A stretch of DNA of 5,275 nt from CAYJBP01 sp964372025 (GTDB lineage: Bacteria > Bacillota > Dehalobacteriia > UBA4068), in contig CAYJPF010000142.1 of the NCBI GenBank assembly GCA_964372025.1, positions 1-5,275 of the forward strand. Reading direction: 5' to 3'. The notes below the pieces were generated by a model, which was not told the DNA's origin, made no database searches, and worked only from the letters and a program-made list of their open reading frames with translations. The position numbers and the translations under genes were made by a program. Shown in pieces: positions 4,839 to 5,275 of the stretch. Each line of letters begins with the position of its first letter. Positions within the stretch are counted from its first letter, which is position 1.

Positions 4839-4910
4839 GCAGCAAAAGCAGGCATAAAGCGCTGGAGGCCATGGCAGCCCTCCCCTACAGAATGTGGCGC
4901 GTTAGCTGGG
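4839..4910 (-). repeat. 72-bp intergenic repeat, copy A
   Basis: It matches 5095-5166 at a constant offset of 256 bases, with about 60 of 72 positions identical and no gaps. It contains an imperfect hairpin (GGAGGCC at 4864-4870 with GCCCTCC at 4877-4883, one mismatch) followed by CCCTACA. On the - strand it reads GTAGGGGAGGGC, which resembles the GTAGGGG-type small hairpin repeats scattered between genes in many bacteria. Strand is given by that convention. Confidence 0.85.
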
Positions 4911-4967
4911 ATTAAGAGCCTTAAATTGCGCTTATGGCAAGACAAACCGCAATCCGACAAACCCGAT

Positions 4968-4990
4968 GCGCCGAGGGCGCCGCACCCTAC
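4968..4990 (-). repeat. CCCTAC hairpin unit C
   Basis: GCGCC (4968-4972) pairs with GGCGC (4976-4980) around GAG and is followed by CGCACCCTAC (4981-4990). The architecture, hairpin then CCCTAC, is the same as in the 72-bp repeats, but the stem sequence differs. On the - strand it reads GTAGGGTGCGGCGCC. Confidence 0.55.
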
Positions 4991-5024
4991 GAATGGGATG
5001 GCTAAACGGGTAAGCAAGCCAAAA

Positions 5025-5050
5025 GGCGAATTAACGCAGGTCGCCCCTAC
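5025..5050 (-). repeat. CCCTAC hairpin unit D
   Basis: GGCGA (5025-5029) pairs with TCGCC (5041-5045) around an 11-base loop and is followed directly by CCTAC (5046-5050). On the - strand it reads GTAGGGGCGACC, a string familiar from intergenic repeats in many bacterial genomes. Confidence 0.55.
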
Positions 5051-5094
5051 AAGGTGGGGGAATTTAGTTTGATTGTGGAATTGGCAAGGTTGGA

Positions 5095-5166
5095 GCAGCA
5101 AAAGTGGGCGTAAAGCACGGGAGGGCATGGAAGCCCTCCCCTACAAAATAGGGCGCATAAGCTGGG
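5095..5166 (-). repeat. 72-bp intergenic repeat, copy B
   Basis: This is the second copy of 4839-4910. Its hairpin is perfect: GGGAGGGC (5119-5126) pairs with GCCCTCCC (5133-5140) around ATGGAA, followed by CCTACAAAA. The intact stem, compared with the mismatch in copy A, suggests copy B is closer to the ancestral form. Confidence 0.85.
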
Positions 5167-5275
5167 CTTGAATACCCTAAAAGGCTAGCAATCGAAGATA
5201 AGACAAGATATCAAAAGCAGCTAGCGAGTAGAAAAACTTATTAAACTAGCAAATGTAGTTGGAGCGGTATTTTGT

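Larger units (their letters stand above)
4695..5275. other. Repeat-rich noncoding region, no credible gene
   Basis: Reading frames of 90-116 codons run through this stretch on both strands. They cross the small repeats, lack good ribosome binding sites and match no family I know, so I reject them as genes. The region holds an imperfect hairpin (4754-4790), an 8-base direct repeat GGCCGGTA (4802-4809 and 4814-4821), a 72-bp direct repeat (4839-4910 and 5095-5166), and two further hairpin units ending in CCCTAC (4968-4990 and 5025-5050). GCTAGC palindromes lie at 5184-5189 and 5220-5225. In about 5190-5275 I see only those CTAG sites and no gene start. Confidence 0.75.

Noticed and set aside
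4800..5072. 90-codon + strand reading frame after dapA.
   Set aside because: It runs through the intergenic repeats, has only a weak ribosome binding site and a low-complexity K/R/P-rich product with no recognisable domain.
4778..5128. 116-codon - strand reading frame in the 3' noncoding region.
   Set aside because: It overlaps the same repeats in the opposite direction, starts inside the hairpin of repeat copy B, and shows no family resemblance or convincing ribosome binding site.
4839..5166. CRISPR array suggested by spaced repeats.
   Set aside because: Only two true copies are found, 256 bases apart, and the smaller units differ in sequence and spacing (102, 60 and 94 bases). No regular spacers and no cas genes are present.

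Overview
The window is a bacterial chromosome segment with two housekeeping gene blocks on the + strand, flanked on both sides by unusually structured, repeat-rich noncoding DNA. The gene order (infC-rpmI-rplT followed by a SpoU/TrmH-family RNA methyltransferase), the strong AGGAGG-type ribosome binding sites, the moderately AT-rich composition and the protein sequences point to Bacillota, perhaps a Clostridia or Negativicutes lineage. That assignment is inferred from protein resemblance and layout, not from a search.

Layout. Positions 1-400 contain no gene. They hold a 285-bp branched palindrome (27-311) that folds on paper into a complete four-way cloverleaf, followed by two more hairpins (328-378). 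A consensus vegetative promoter (400-428) then starts a leader of about 137 nt. The leader ends in an intrinsic terminator directly upstream of infC, as expected for ribosomal protein L20-controlled attenuation. infC most likely starts at an ATT codon at 572. It is followed by rpmI, rplT and a second intrinsic terminator (1712-1746). The RNA methyltransferase gene begins 9 bases after that terminator.

A second promoter, whose -35 box overlaps the methyltransferase stop codon, serves asd and dapA. These encode two consecutive enzymes of the aspartate pathway: Asd makes aspartate semialdehyde and DapA commits it to lysine and diaminopimelate. No lysine riboswitch fits in the short asd leader. 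The DapA residues at the lysine feedback site also differ from those of the lysine-inhibited E. coli enzyme, so neither usual form of lysine control is visible here.

After dapA come one or two terminator-like hairpins (4628-4694) and about 580 bases with no credible gene. This tail carries a 72-bp imperfect direct repeat and four hairpin units that each end in CCCTAC, a scatter of small intergenic repeats. The best candidate for something undescribed is the cloverleaf palindrome at 27-311. Next are the leader attenuator, with its 7-bp long-range antiterminator pairing, and the CCCTAC repeat cluster.
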